From positions 1,364,001 through 1,428,000 of the forward strand of contig NZ_JARXXV010000001.1 of the NCBI RefSeq assembly GCF_029893825.1: a DNA stretch of 64,000 nucleotides. The letters are read 5' to 3'. The notes below the pieces were generated by a model. It searched no databases. It was not told the DNA's origin and was given only the letters and a program-made list of their open reading frames with translations. Below are positions 18,548 through 25,728 of this stretch, piece by piece; the first letter of the stretch is position 1; each line of letters opens with the position of its first letter. The DNA comes from Aurantimicrobium minutum. GTDB taxonomy: Bacteria; Actinomycetota; Actinomycetes; Actinomycetales; Microbacteriaceae. The translations under genes and the position numbers were made by a program.

Positions 18548-18940
18548 ATGGACTACACGAGAGTTGATTACACGCCAGAGGCTGCTGAGCTTCTGCGCAA
18601 GATGACTCTCAAGCACGGTCCACTGATGTTTCACCAGTCGGGGGGCTGCTGTGATGGCAGCTCCCCGATGTGTTACCCCGTGGGGATGTTCCGAATCGGG
18701 GGATCGGACGTCCTGCTCCAAAAGCTCGAGGTTGAGGGCCTGGATCCCATCGAGTTCTACATGTCTGCTTCCCAGTTTGAATACTGGAAGTACACCCACC
18801 TCACCGTTGATGTGGTGAAGGGCAGAGGAAGCGGCTTCTCAGTTGAAGCTCCTGAGGGAGTCCGCTTCATGATTCGTTCACGCATGTTGGACGATGCAGA
18901 GATTGAGCACTTTGGTTTGCTCAAGAAAGAAACTGTTTAG
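18548..18940 (+). CDS. DUF779 protein
   Basis: A 130-residue DUF779 protein. Families of this type are regularly encoded beside acetaldehyde dehydrogenases; the function is not established. The cysteine-rich loop FHQSGGCCDGSSPMCYP (C34, C35, C42) suggests metal or thiol chemistry. AGGAGAA at 18533-18539 is a good ribosome site before ATG 18548. Its end overlaps the convergent radA by 4 bases. Confidence 0.88.
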   Translation: MDYTRVDYTPEAAELLRKMTLKHGPLMFHQSGGCCDGSSPMCYPVGMFRIGGSDVLLQKLEVEGLDPIEFYMSASQFEYWKYTHLTVDVVKGRGSGFSVEAPEGVRFMIRSRMLDDAEIEHFGLLKKETV

Positions 18941-20301
18941 AACGCTGCGTCAATCTCGCGTTCGCGCACATCTTTTGTGGTGTCGAAGGCCGCTTTGAGT
19001 GCAGTGCGCAATGTTCCTGACTTTTGATCAATTCGGGTAGTGAAACCCAACCTCGTCGCTTCAGCATCCCGCTGCTTGCCACCATTGACGGGCCGGATTT
19101 CTCCGGCAAGAGAGATTTCACCGAAAGCAGCAACGGTGTGAGCAATGGGCTTGTCATGGAAGGCGCTGGCCACCGCAATAGCAATGGCCAAGTCGGCACC
19201 GGGCTCGTTTAAGCGGACTCCACCGACGGTGGAAACATACACATCTTTGTCACTGAGCTTGAGTCCTGCCCTGCGCTCTAACACGGCAAGCAGCATCGCA
19301 ACGCGTGAGCTGTCCACACCATTGGTTACTCGGCGAGGGTTTGGTGCACTGGTGGGAACAACCAGTGCTTGAATCTCCACAGGCAGTGGCCTGCGGCCTT
19401 CGAGAGCAACAGTTGCACAGGTTCCAGAAACGGGAATCTGGGATCGGCTAAGGAATAACCCGCTGGGGTCAGGGACTTCTGCGATTCCATCACCGGTCAT
19501 TTCGAAGCAGCCCACTTCATCTGTGGGGCCAAAGCGGTTTTTCAAAGCGCGGACAAACCGCAACGCGGTTTGGCGGTCACCTTCGAAGTGGCACACAACA
19601 TCGACGAGGTGTTCTAGAAGTCGAGGTCCTGCAATGCTGCCGTCCTTGGTGACGTGACCGACGAGCAAGATGGGAAGGTTGCGTTCCTTCGCTACGCGAA
19701 TGAGAACACTGGCTACTTCTTTGACCTGGCTGGGGCCACCGGCCAAGCCCTCCACGGCAGAGCTCGCTACCGTTTGGACCGAGTCAACAATCAGCAAAGC
19801 AGGTTGCACTGCATCAATCTGGCCAATGATGGTGGCCAGATCTGTCTCAGCTGCGAGGTAGAGGTTGTCAGTGAGTGCGCCCGTGCGGGATGCACGCAAG
19901 CGCACTTGACTAACAGATTCTTCGGCACTGACATAGAGCACCTTCGCACCTGTCTTCGCTGCACGGGAAGCAACTTCCAGGAGGAGTGTTGACTTCCCCA
20001 CACCAGGTTCACCCGAGAGCAAGATTGCTGCGCCAGGAACAATACCGCCACCGAGCACACGATCGAACTCATTGATGCCGCTTGCCCAGTGCCTCAGCTC
20101 TCCATCTGCTGGAACCTCAGTGATGGGCCGGGCAGAGTTTTCTTCGCTGACAAAGACGGGCTGCATCTTGACCTGAATGCCGGTTTTGGTGGCTTCCTCA
20201 ACAACTGTTCCCCACGCCTGGCATTCACCACAACGACCCACCCATTTCACGGTGGTCCAACCGCATTCGGTGCAGGAGTATCCGGGAGTTGCTTTAGCCA
20301 T
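18937..20301 (-). CDS. radA: DNA repair protein RadA
   Basis: RecA-like branch-migration protein of recombinational repair. From ATG at 20301 it is 454 residues. It has the N-terminal zinc finger (C10, C13, C24, C27 in YSCTECGW and RCGEC), Walker A GEPGVGKSTLL, the RadA motif KNRFGPTDEVG, and a C-terminal Lon-protease-like domain (SDKDVYVSTVGG, later FGEISLAGEIRPV). An in-frame GTG at 20307 would add two residues. The gene converges on DUF779 and diverges from the tRNA-Ser gene. Confidence 0.96.
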   Translation of the reverse strand: MAKATPGYSCTECGWTTVKWVGRCGECQAWGTVVEEATKTGIQVKMQPVFVSEENSARPITEVPADGELRHWASGINEFDRVLGGGIVPGAAILLSGEPGVGKSTLLLEVASRAAKTGAKVLYVSAEESVSQVRLRASRTGALTDNLYLAAETDLATIIGQIDAVQPALLIVDSVQTVASSAVEGLAGGPSQVKEVASVLIRVAKERNLPILLVGHVTKDGSIAGPRLLEHLVDVVCHFEGDRQTALRFVRALKNRFGPTDEVGCFEMTGDGIAEVPDPSGLFLSRSQIPVSGTCATVALEGRRPLPVEIQALVVPTSAPNPRRVTNGVDSSRVAMLLAVLERRAGLKLSDKDVYVSTVGGVRLNEPGADLAIAIAVASAFHDKPIAHTVAAFGEISLAGEIRPVNGGKQRDAEATRLGFTTRIDQKSGTLRTALKAAFDTTKDVREREIDAAF

Positions 20302-20334
20302 GCGCACAGCCTAGCTTTCACCGCGGACAGTGGA

Positions 20335-20364
20335 TTGGTGACTGGCGTGTGCTGTGCGTAAACT
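20335..20364 (+). promoter_or_regulatory. Candidate promoter of the tRNA-Ser gene
   Basis: TTGGTG (20335-20340) and TAAACT (20359-20364) are separated by 18 bases, with the mature tRNA starting 11 bases after the -10 hexamer. This fits a housekeeping sigma-A promoter. Called by eye only. Confidence 0.45.
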
Positions 20365-20374
20365 CTTAGCTATT

Positions 20375-20464
20375 GGTTCCGTGTCCGAGCGGCCGAAGGT
20401 GCAACTCTCGAAAAGTTGTGTGCGTGAAAGCGCACCGTGGGTTCAAATCCCACCGGGACCGCCA
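20375..20464 (+). tRNA. tRNA-Ser (anticodon CGA)
   Basis: The sequence folds as a class II tRNA. The 7-base acceptor arm GGTTCCG (20375-20381) pairs with CGGGACC (20454-20460). The anticodon arm CAACT/AGTTG (20402-20406 and 20414-20418) closes the loop CTCGAAA, giving anticodon CGA at 20409-20411, which reads the serine codon UCG. A long variable arm follows (GTGCGTGAAAGCGCAC region), as expected for serine, and the T arm contains GTTCAAATC. The CCA end is encoded (20462-20464). Confidence 0.95.
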
Positions 20465-20467
20465 TGA

Positions 20468-20491
20468 AATCCCCCTCCTAGGAGGGGGATT
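20468..20491 (+). terminator. Hairpin after tRNA-Ser
   Basis: A perfect 24-base palindrome (CCCCCTCC and GGAGGGGG as its core) starts 3 bases after the tRNA and is followed by a short pyrimidine run (TTCTTCGTT). It most likely ends the tRNA transcript. The same structure works on the other strand but lacks a T run there. Confidence 0.7.
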
Positions 20492-20509
20492 CTTCGTTAG
20501 TGTGGGCAC

Positions 20510-20764
20510 ATGGCAACAGAGAATTCCTCTATTTTGAGCAAGGGTTCAACCAACTCAGTGTTGAGCTTGTGGTCTCACAACTCTTTTATGTCTATAGGTT
20601 CTCGAGGTTCTGCCTTTTCGATTGGCTCCATTGGATCTTTTGGCAGCATTCTGTCGGTGGGATCTTTCTTGAGTGTGTTGAGCATCATGTCGAGCCTTGC
20701 TTTCCTGGGACTCATGAACTCACGCAAGCGTTCGAAGACCCCACTTTCTCGAAAAGTCAGGTAG
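20510..20764 (+). CDS. Ser/Gly-repeat (SIGS-type) small protein
   Basis: An 84-residue protein of unknown function. Residues about 9-62 are a low-complexity repeat with spaced serines and bulky hydrophobic residues (LSKGSTNSVLS, FMSIGSRGSAFSIGSIGSFG, SVGSFLSVLS), leading into a likely membrane span (SIMSSLAFLGLMNS) and a very basic tail (RKRSKTPLSRKVR). I recall similar xGSxxSxGS-repeat proteins in actinobacteria, without known role. ATG 20510 follows the tRNA terminator by 18 bases and the ribosome site is weak. The DUF4916 gene starts 10 bases after its stop, so they are likely co-transcribed. Confidence 0.6.
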   Translation: MATENSSILSKGSTNSVLSLWSHNSFMSIGSRGSAFSIGSIGSFGSILSVGSFLSVLSIMSSLAFLGLMNSRKRSKTPLSRKVR

Positions 20765-20773
20765 AAATAGGTC

Positions 20774-21313
20774 ATGAGCGTACGAACTCCAGACCCCAAT
20801 GGTGGCTGGCTCAGCGAAGATGAGCTGTCCACTATTCGTCGACGTTTGCCCCTTCTCTATGTTGAAGCCGTCCCTGTTCGAGTAGATGGACTCGGTGTGG
20901 TGACTGAGGTGGGCTTGCTCCTTCGTGCCAATGCCACTGGCGAGATGACGCGAACTATCGTCTCTGGTCGAGTGATGTATGGCGAGACGCTACGCGAAGC
21001 ACTCTTTCGCCATCTTGAGAAGGACTTAGGCCCTATGGCCTTCCCCCTGCTTCCTGCGAACCCTAATCCTTTCCATGTGGCAGAGTATTTCCCACTTCCA
21101 GGCATCTCCCAATTCACGGATGAACGCCAGCATGCTGTGTCTTTGGCCTATGTAGTTCCCGTCACGGGCACCTGTGACCCCAGGCAAGATGCTCTAGAAA
21201 TCACGTGGCTTACCCCTGAAGAAGCAGCTAGTGATGCTGTCACTGCCGAGATGGAAGGTGGCCGGGGGACGTTGCTGAGGGCTGCGCTGGCTTCTGTTGG
21301 TGCGCTGAAGTAG
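20774..21313 (+). CDS. DUF4916/NUDIX-hydrolase-like protein
   Basis: A 179-residue protein of the actinobacterial DUF4916 type, which is related to the NUDIX fold. It begins PDPNGGWLSEDELSTIRRRLP and continues through the beta strands PVRVDG and EVGLLLRA. The expected NUDIX box position shows RTIVSGRVMYGETLREALFR, where G and E are partly retained but the full REUXEE pattern is not, so hydrolase activity is uncertain. It probably shares a transcript with the Ser/Gly-repeat miniprotein before it. Substrate unknown. Confidence 0.75.
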   Translation: MSVRTPDPNGGWLSEDELSTIRRRLPLLYVEAVPVRVDGLGVVTEVGLLLRANATGEMTRTIVSGRVMYGETLREALFRHLEKDLGPMAFPLLPANPNPFHVAEYFPLPGISQFTDERQHAVSLAYVVPVTGTCDPRQDALEITWLTPEEAASDAVTAEMEGGRGTLLRAALASVGALK

Positions 21314-21333
21314 CCCACCCCTGCTTGGGTGGG
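21314..21333 (+). terminator. Possible terminator after the DUF4916 gene
   Basis: CCCACCC (21314-21320) and GGGTGGG (21327-21333) form a 7-bp stem with loop CTGCTT immediately after the stop codon. There is no T run, so termination efficiency is uncertain. Confidence 0.4.
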
Positions 21334-21384
21334 GATAAACCCCTATTTGTACCTCTCCCCTAATATTTAGCGGAAAACTGCCCG

Positions 21385-21390
21385 TATACT
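21385..21390 (+). promoter_or_regulatory. Candidate -10 element of the coiled-coil gene pair
   Basis: TATACT lies 43 bases before GTG 21433 in an otherwise AT-rich gap (21334-21432). No convincing -35 hexamer is visible at the proper distance, which is common in actinobacteria. The transcript would carry a 30-40 base leader with the ribosome site AAAGGA at 21423-21428. Confidence 0.4.
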
Positions 21391-21432
21391 TGTCGAGACT
21401 GTTTATTCTGGCTTGTTTGGCGAAAGGACACC

Positions 21433-22587
21433 GTGGATAACGATCTTCCCGTTGTGCTTTCTAAGCGTGGTTTAGACCCCGAGCAAGTCAACCTCGCACT
21501 GGGCGATGTCCAGGTTGAGGTATCTCGCCTGGAAAGCGAACGCGCCGAAATCGATAAGCGAATTGACTCTCTGACGCGTGAAATCGCAGAGGTTCGCAGT
21601 GCTCTCAAGCGCGCAAGCGCGAAGCCTTCTTTCTCCGACCTCGGCGCCGCTTTTGAACAGACTCTGCGTGTTGCTGAGGAGCAGGCTGGCAAGCTGATTG
21701 CTGATGCACAGGCAGCGAGTTCAGCTACCCGCAAGTCTGCAGAAACTGATGCCGCTGCCATCACTGAGACGGCTGAAAAGCAGGCAGCAAAGCTTGTTGC
21801 AGATGCGGAGAGCCGTGTTGCTCGACTGATTGCAGAATCAGATAAGAAGTTTGAAGACACCTTGAAGGTGGCACGTGCTGCGCTGGCGAAAGCAGAAGCA
21901 CAGTATGCAGATGCTGAGAAGCTGGCCGCATCTATCTCTGCCGAAGGTGAACAAAAGCGAGCCAATCTCGAATCAGATTTGGCACGTGAAATTGATCAGT
22001 CTCGTGGTGAAATTGCCACCCTTCGTCAGCTCCACGAGCGCGACCAGCGCCGCATTAGTGATGAAGTTGATGCAGCACGTGCGAAGGCAGAGCGTGAGAG
22101 CACACGTCTGGCTGCTGAAAACGAAACCTACATTCGTCATCTGTTAGAAGACTCCCAGGCTCAACTGGATGAAGCACGTGCTCGTGCTCGTGAGGTAGTT
22201 GTCGAAGCTCAGAAGAACTTTGGCCAGGCTCGCCAGGATGGTGTTGCACTGGTCCGCGAAGCACGTGAAACCGCTGCAGGAATTGTTCGCCGTGCGCGTG
22301 CTCGTGCACAGACTTTGACTGAGCGTCTTGAAGAGCGCAACGCAGTCTTGTTGGCTAACGGTGAGCAGATTGTCGAAGACCTCTCCTTCGAACGTGAAGC
22401 GGTAGAGGCATTCAACTCTGAGCTGCGCATCATTTCAATGAGTGAGCGCGCAACGGAAGGCTCTGAACTTCCCTACGATTTCGACACTGTTGCCGATCAC
22501 GCATTTGATGATGACATCGAAGCTGCCGCCCTGGGCATGCTGGATGAAGATGTTGCTGCAGCCAAGAAGACGGAAGGTGAGGGATAA
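21433..22587 (+). CDS. DivIVA-like coiled-coil protein, first paralogue
   Basis: A 384-residue, highly charged, almost entirely helical protein. The opening (SKRGLDPEQVNLALGDVQVEV) resembles the DivIVA-type N-terminus, followed by a conserved block at residues 62-85 (AKPSFSDLGAAFEQTLRVAE). Then come long Ala/Glu/Lys/Arg coiled-coil repeats to about residue 315. It ends in an acidic tail. Proteins of this architecture (DivIVA, Scy, FilP) organise polar growth or septation in actinobacteria. GTG 21433 has AAAGGA upstream. It lies 2 bases from a paralogue. Specific role unknown. Confidence 0.72.
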   Translation: MDNDLPVVLSKRGLDPEQVNLALGDVQVEVSRLESERAEIDKRIDSLTREIAEVRSALKRASAKPSFSDLGAAFEQTLRVAEEQAGKLIADAQAASSATRKSAETDAAAITETAEKQAAKLVADAESRVARLIAESDKKFEDTLKVARAALAKAEAQYADAEKLAASISAEGEQKRANLESDLAREIDQSRGEIATLRQLHERDQRRISDEVDAARAKAERESTRLAAENETYIRHLLEDSQAQLDEARARAREVVVEAQKNFGQARQDGVALVREARETAAGIVRRARARAQTLTERLEERNAVLLANGEQIVEDLSFEREAVEAFNSELRIISMSERATEGSELPYDFDTVADHAFDDDIEAAALGMLDEDVAAAKKTEGEG

Positions 22588-22589
22588 CC

Positions 22590-23648
22590 ATGGATATCAC
22601 TCGTAACTTCCGCACCGTGCGCAAGAACGGCTATGACCCTGCTGATGTGAAGCGCGCATTCCGTGATGCTGAAGCACGCGTTGAAGAACTCATGCAGACA
22701 ACTCGTTCCGGTATTGCCACCGTGGACAAGCTCGAGCGTGAACTGGCAGACATGCGCGATGCGCTGCGTCGCTCCAACGCTAAGCCCACCTTCGCTGATC
22801 TAGGTTCTGCCTTCGAACAAACCCTCCGCGTTGCTGAAGAGCAGGCCGACAAGCTGGTTGCAGATGCTGATGCAGATGCCAAGGTAGTTCGTGAGTCTGC
22901 TCGTGCAGCTGCTGAGCAGGTCACTCGTGTCGCTCGCAACCGTGCAAACACCCTGCTGAACGACACCGAAGCCAAGATCGAAGACAAGCGTCTAGATGTT
23001 GAGCGCGAAGTGGCCCAGCTGACCATGGATGCGGAGACCCTGGTTCTCCAAGGCCAGACCATTAAAGAGACTGCCATGCGTCGCGAGGCTGCCCTGGTAG
23101 CCGAGGCAGAACGTGATGCGGCTGAAGTTCGTTCTCGTCTTCACCAAGAAATTGAAGACGTCAAGACTGAACTTGAAACTCTGCGCCAGATTGCAGAACG
23201 TGAGCAGCTGCGTATTGAGCGCGAGATCAAGCTTGCTCTTGAAGAAGCAGAGCGTGAGCGTCTTGCTCGCCACGAAGAAGCAGTAGCTTTCGTTGAAGCA
23301 CAAACCGCTGAAGCACTTGAAGTCCGTCGCTCTGCAGCAGATGAGGCAGATAACCTCAACCAGCAGACCGATAGTTTCCTTGAAAGCACTCGTAACGATG
23401 CTGAGGCATTGTTGGCTGCTGCTCGTGAATCTGCAACCAACATGATCAGCCGTGCACGTTCTCGCGCTGAAACTCTCGCAATCCTTTTCGATGAGCACGC
23501 GGCAGAAATGATGGAGAAGGCTGAGCGTCGTCGCGACAACCTGGAACGTCAGCGTGAGGCTATGCGGGACTTCTCTCTCGAGCTCAAGGCTCTTGCTTCG
23601 GCCGACGCAATGGTGTCAATCGATGAGTCTGAGTCTCAGCTCGACTAG
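22590..23648 (+). CDS. DivIVA-like coiled-coil protein, second paralogue
   Basis: A 352-residue coiled-coil protein, clearly a paralogue of the gene just before it: the block AKPTFADLGSAFEQTLRVAE at about 64-83 differs from the first copy in only a few positions, and the ends (REAMRDFSLELKALASAD) match too. Its N-terminus FRTVRKNGYDPADVKRAF fits the DivIVA domain start better than the first copy. Long Ala/Glu/Arg heptad-rich helices fill the middle. ATG 22590 lies 2 bases after the first stop; the two products may form mixed filaments, which is inference. Confidence 0.72.
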   Translation: MDITRNFRTVRKNGYDPADVKRAFRDAEARVEELMQTTRSGIATVDKLERELADMRDALRRSNAKPTFADLGSAFEQTLRVAEEQADKLVADADADAKVVRESARAAAEQVTRVARNRANTLLNDTEAKIEDKRLDVEREVAQLTMDAETLVLQGQTIKETAMRREAALVAEAERDAAEVRSRLHQEIEDVKTELETLRQIAEREQLRIEREIKLALEEAERERLARHEEAVAFVEAQTAEALEVRRSAADEADNLNQQTDSFLESTRNDAEALLAAARESATNMISRARSRAETLAILFDEHAAEMMEKAERRRDNLERQREAMRDFSLELKALASADAMVSIDESESQLD

Positions 23649-23651
23649 TTT

Positions 23652-24122
23652 CTAGCTCCAGCTAGGTGCAAGCTTTTTCAGCTTGGCACCACGGATCTGC
23701 CAGAACGCCCACATCCCCAGGAAGATAAACGGGGTGAGCAATCCCGCCTTCACGACGAGGCGGTCTCGATACAGGGTCTGCTTGTTTCCCGTTTCGGACA
23801 CAGCCATGCGGTGGTCCCACGACTTTACTGCACTTAATGGTCCGGAAAGTGGTTTGCCCGAATCCACCATCATTCGAACACCACCAGGGCGCTGGGTGAA
23901 GGACACGTCAATGGTCTGGCGTCCCAGAGGAATGATTCCCAACAATCTCATCGATACTTCGTGGGGACCATCTCCCGTCCACGCCCCAGGGAACCCGCCC
24001 TGTTCTTTCGAGACGATTTTCACCAGTGGCGAAGAGACAGCGCGGAACACCTGAGGGTTAGAAATTGCACGCCACGCAGCGTCAGGCTCGCAATCGAGCG
24101 TGAGGCGAAGAAAGACGTTCAC
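23652..24122 (-). CDS. SRPBCC/polyketide-cyclase-like protein with C-terminal hydrophobic segment
   Basis: A 156-residue protein that looks like a START/SRPBCC ligand-binding domain (opening LTLDCEPDAAWRAISNPQVFR, typical of these folds). The C-terminal part ends with a hydrophobic stretch (LLTPFIFLGMWAFWQIRGAK) that may anchor it in the membrane. GTG 24122 has AAGGGA just upstream on the minus strand. The ligand is unknown. It is the last gene of a minus-strand group with the SprT-like and spermidine-synthase-like genes. Confidence 0.65.
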   Translation of the reverse strand: MNVFLRLTLDCEPDAAWRAISNPQVFRAVSSPLVKIVSKEQGGFPGAWTGDGPHEVSMRLLGIIPLGRQTIDVSFTQRPGGVRMMVDSGKPLSGPLSAVKSWDHRMAVSETGNKQTLYRDRLVVKAGLLTPFIFLGMWAFWQIRGAKLKKLAPSWS

Positions 24123-24131
24123 GAGAAATCC

Positions 24132-24164
24132 CTTGAGTGTTCACAGGGGAATTACCCCCTCAAG
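24132..24164. other. Inverted repeat between the SprT-like and SRPBCC genes
   Basis: CTTGAG (24132-24137) pairs with CTCAAG (24159-24164), and inside them GGGG (24146-24149) pairs with CCCC (24155-24158) around AATTA. It may be a weak terminator or processing site within the minus-strand operon. No T run on either side. Confidence 0.35.
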
Positions 24165-24171
24165 AAACACG

Positions 24172-24630
24172 CTAGCTGATTTCTCGCTTCTGCCACGTAA
24201 TTAAATTGGCACGATTAAACCCGCGTCCGCATTCTCCGCAGCTGAGCACCTTCGTGGGTTGGCGGAACCGGTAGTGCTGGTGACCGCGGGGGCATTCTCC
24301 CAACCACGGGGCGAGTTCATTGGCGGCACTGCCATCGTGGGTGCGCTTACCGTCATAACCCAGTTCGTAGGCGATACGTTTCCAGGTTGGTCCATGTCCA
24401 GCACGAGGACCCGCTATGGCGTGTGCGACTTCGTGCAACAAGATTTGATGCACCTCGTCGTCCTCATATTTGGCCGCGAGGTGGCGAGAGACTGAGATGC
24501 GTTTGTCCGTGAAATTACACAGCCCTGCTCGCGTGCGGGCATGGTCGAAGCCAAAGCTCCAGATAGTCGGATCTAAATGCAAGCGGATGAGGGCATCCGC
24601 CCATTTAGTCACACGTTCTAAATCAGCCAC
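24172..24630 (-). CDS. SprT-like zinc metalloprotease-fold protein
   Basis: A 152-residue SprT-like protein. The gluzincin motif HEVAH is at 66-70 and a third ligand candidate H79 is in RAGHGPTWKRIAYELGY. A C-terminal zinc ribbon is visible as C113, C131 and C134 (GECPRGH, LSCGECGRGFNR). Proteins of this family include the DNA-protein crosslink protease SPRTN in eukaryotes; bacterial SprT-like proteins have poorly known roles. GTG 24630 lies 5 bases after the spermidine-synthase-like stop, so they form an operon. Confidence 0.85.
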   Translation of the reverse strand: MADLERVTKWADALIRLHLDPTIWSFGFDHARTRAGLCNFTDKRISVSRHLAAKYEDDEVHQILLHEVAHAIAGPRAGHGPTWKRIAYELGYDGKRTHDGSAANELAPWLGECPRGHQHYRFRQPTKVLSCGECGRGFNRANLITWQKREIS

Positions 24631-24635
24631 TTAAC

Positions 24636-25496
24636 TTACTTCTTAGAAATCTGGAACAGCGTCTTATTTGGCGTGGGGCTGGGAATGGCTGTGGTGTCGA
24701 GAACGATCGGTGCATTGGCAATGAACTGTTTCATTTCTGCACCCTCAACTGCCTTGGCGGGGTGGGGGCCTCCCGCCAGGAGCCGGGGGAGCCAGTGCCC
24801 TATACAGTTGTCAGTGCTTCCGACCAACACCACATTGCCGAAGCGACGACCTTTGAGCACCTGGGTTTCGGCCAAGGCAATGACGTTGGGCAGAACGGCA
24901 TGCAGTGTGGCAGCTTGGCCGCGGGCAAATGCCAGGCCTGGACCGTCTGCCACATTCACAATCAGGACACCGTTTGGGGAGAGCAGCTTGGCTGCTTCGG
25001 TGTAGAACTCGACCGAGGTCACGTGGGCAGGTGTGCGGGCACCGCTAAAGACATCCACGATGACGACGTCGACGTTGCCGTGAAGTCCGGTGGGCAATTT
25101 GCCCATCACTTCACGGGCGTCGCCGTAACGTATACGGATATTGGCCCCTCGTTGGAGGGGGAGATGTTCCCGGACAAAATCAATCAGGTCTTGCTCGAGT
25201 TCAATCACTTGTTGACGAGAACCGGGGCGAGTGGCCTCGATATAGCGGGGGAGCGTCAGTGCACCACCGCCTAAATGAACGGCGGTAATGGGCTGGCCAG
25301 GTTCCCCAACCTGGTCCAGCACATGCCCGATACGGCGGATGTATTCAAAAAACAGCTCACCGGGATCATCAATAAAGACGTGAGATTGGGGGGTGCCGTC
25401 AACTTCCAGAATGAAAGCACCGTCTTGATACGGATCGGGCTCGATCGAGGCACGCAATCCGGAGGATTTGAGAGTGATGGCTGGATTCGTTGCCAT
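24636..25496 (-). CDS. Spermidine-synthase-like methyltransferase-fold protein
   Basis: A 286-residue protein with a SAM-binding-type Rossmann fold. VHLGGGALTLPRYIEATRPG is the glycine loop, QVIELEQDLIDFV the acidic strand end, and VIVDVFSGARTP the later catalytic-region aspartate. Such spermidine-synthase-like proteins are common in actinobacteria and usually lack a proven aminopropyltransferase activity; no SAM decarboxylase gene is nearby, so I would not name it speE. It is divergent from rpoB and starts the minus-strand group. Confidence 0.78.
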   Translation of the reverse strand: MATNPAITLKSSGLRASIEPDPYQDGAFILEVDGTPQSHVFIDDPGELFFEYIRRIGHVLDQVGEPGQPITAVHLGGGALTLPRYIEATRPGSRQQVIELEQDLIDFVREHLPLQRGANIRIRYGDAREVMGKLPTGLHGNVDVVIVDVFSGARTPAHVTSVEFYTEAAKLLSPNGVLIVNVADGPGLAFARGQAATLHAVLPNVIALAETQVLKGRRFGNVVLVGSTDNCIGHWLPRLLAGGPHPAKAVEGAEMKQFIANAPIVLDTTAIPSPTPNKTLFQISKK

Positions 25497-25523
25497 AGCC
25501 TCACACCACCTACAAATTTCAAC

Positions 25524-25551
25524 TAGACACAGACCCGCAAGTCGTTATAGA
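25524..25551 (+). promoter_or_regulatory. Candidate rpoBC promoter
   Basis: TAGACA (25524-25529, five of six bases of the -35 consensus) and TATAGA (25546-25551) are 16 bases apart, within the 232-base gap between the divergent spermidine-synthase-like gene and rpoB. A start near 25558 would give a leader of about 170 bases. A second possible site is GTGACA at 25601-25606. Confidence 0.45.
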
Positions 25552-25728
25552 GTTGTTATTTGCGCTTGAAGTTTTGTCATGCCCTCATATTGCGGTCGGG
25601 GTGACAGTTTCTAAACTTGCAGCTAAATCTGCGAGTTGCCCCACTTTAGCGGGAATTTCGAGTTCGCAAAACATCCCACACCAACCAAAACCATGATGGT
25701 CCACGACGGACCCACGGAGGTTATTTCC

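Noticed and set aside
20375-20509. tRNA-Ser as an integration site for a mobile element
   Set aside because: No integrase, no repeated tRNA 3' end and no att-like duplication within the window.
20575-20832. Minus-strand 85-codon frame opposite the Ser/Gly-repeat gene
   Set aside because: Composition without hydrophobic-helix or domain features and no ribosome site. The plus-strand frame has the regular repeat and adjoins the DUF4916 gene.
25636-25728. Upstream in-frame extension of rpoB ([14 protein letters not shown])
   Set aside because: Not homologous to RpoB, lacks a ribosome site, and the strong GGAGG site fits TTG 25729.
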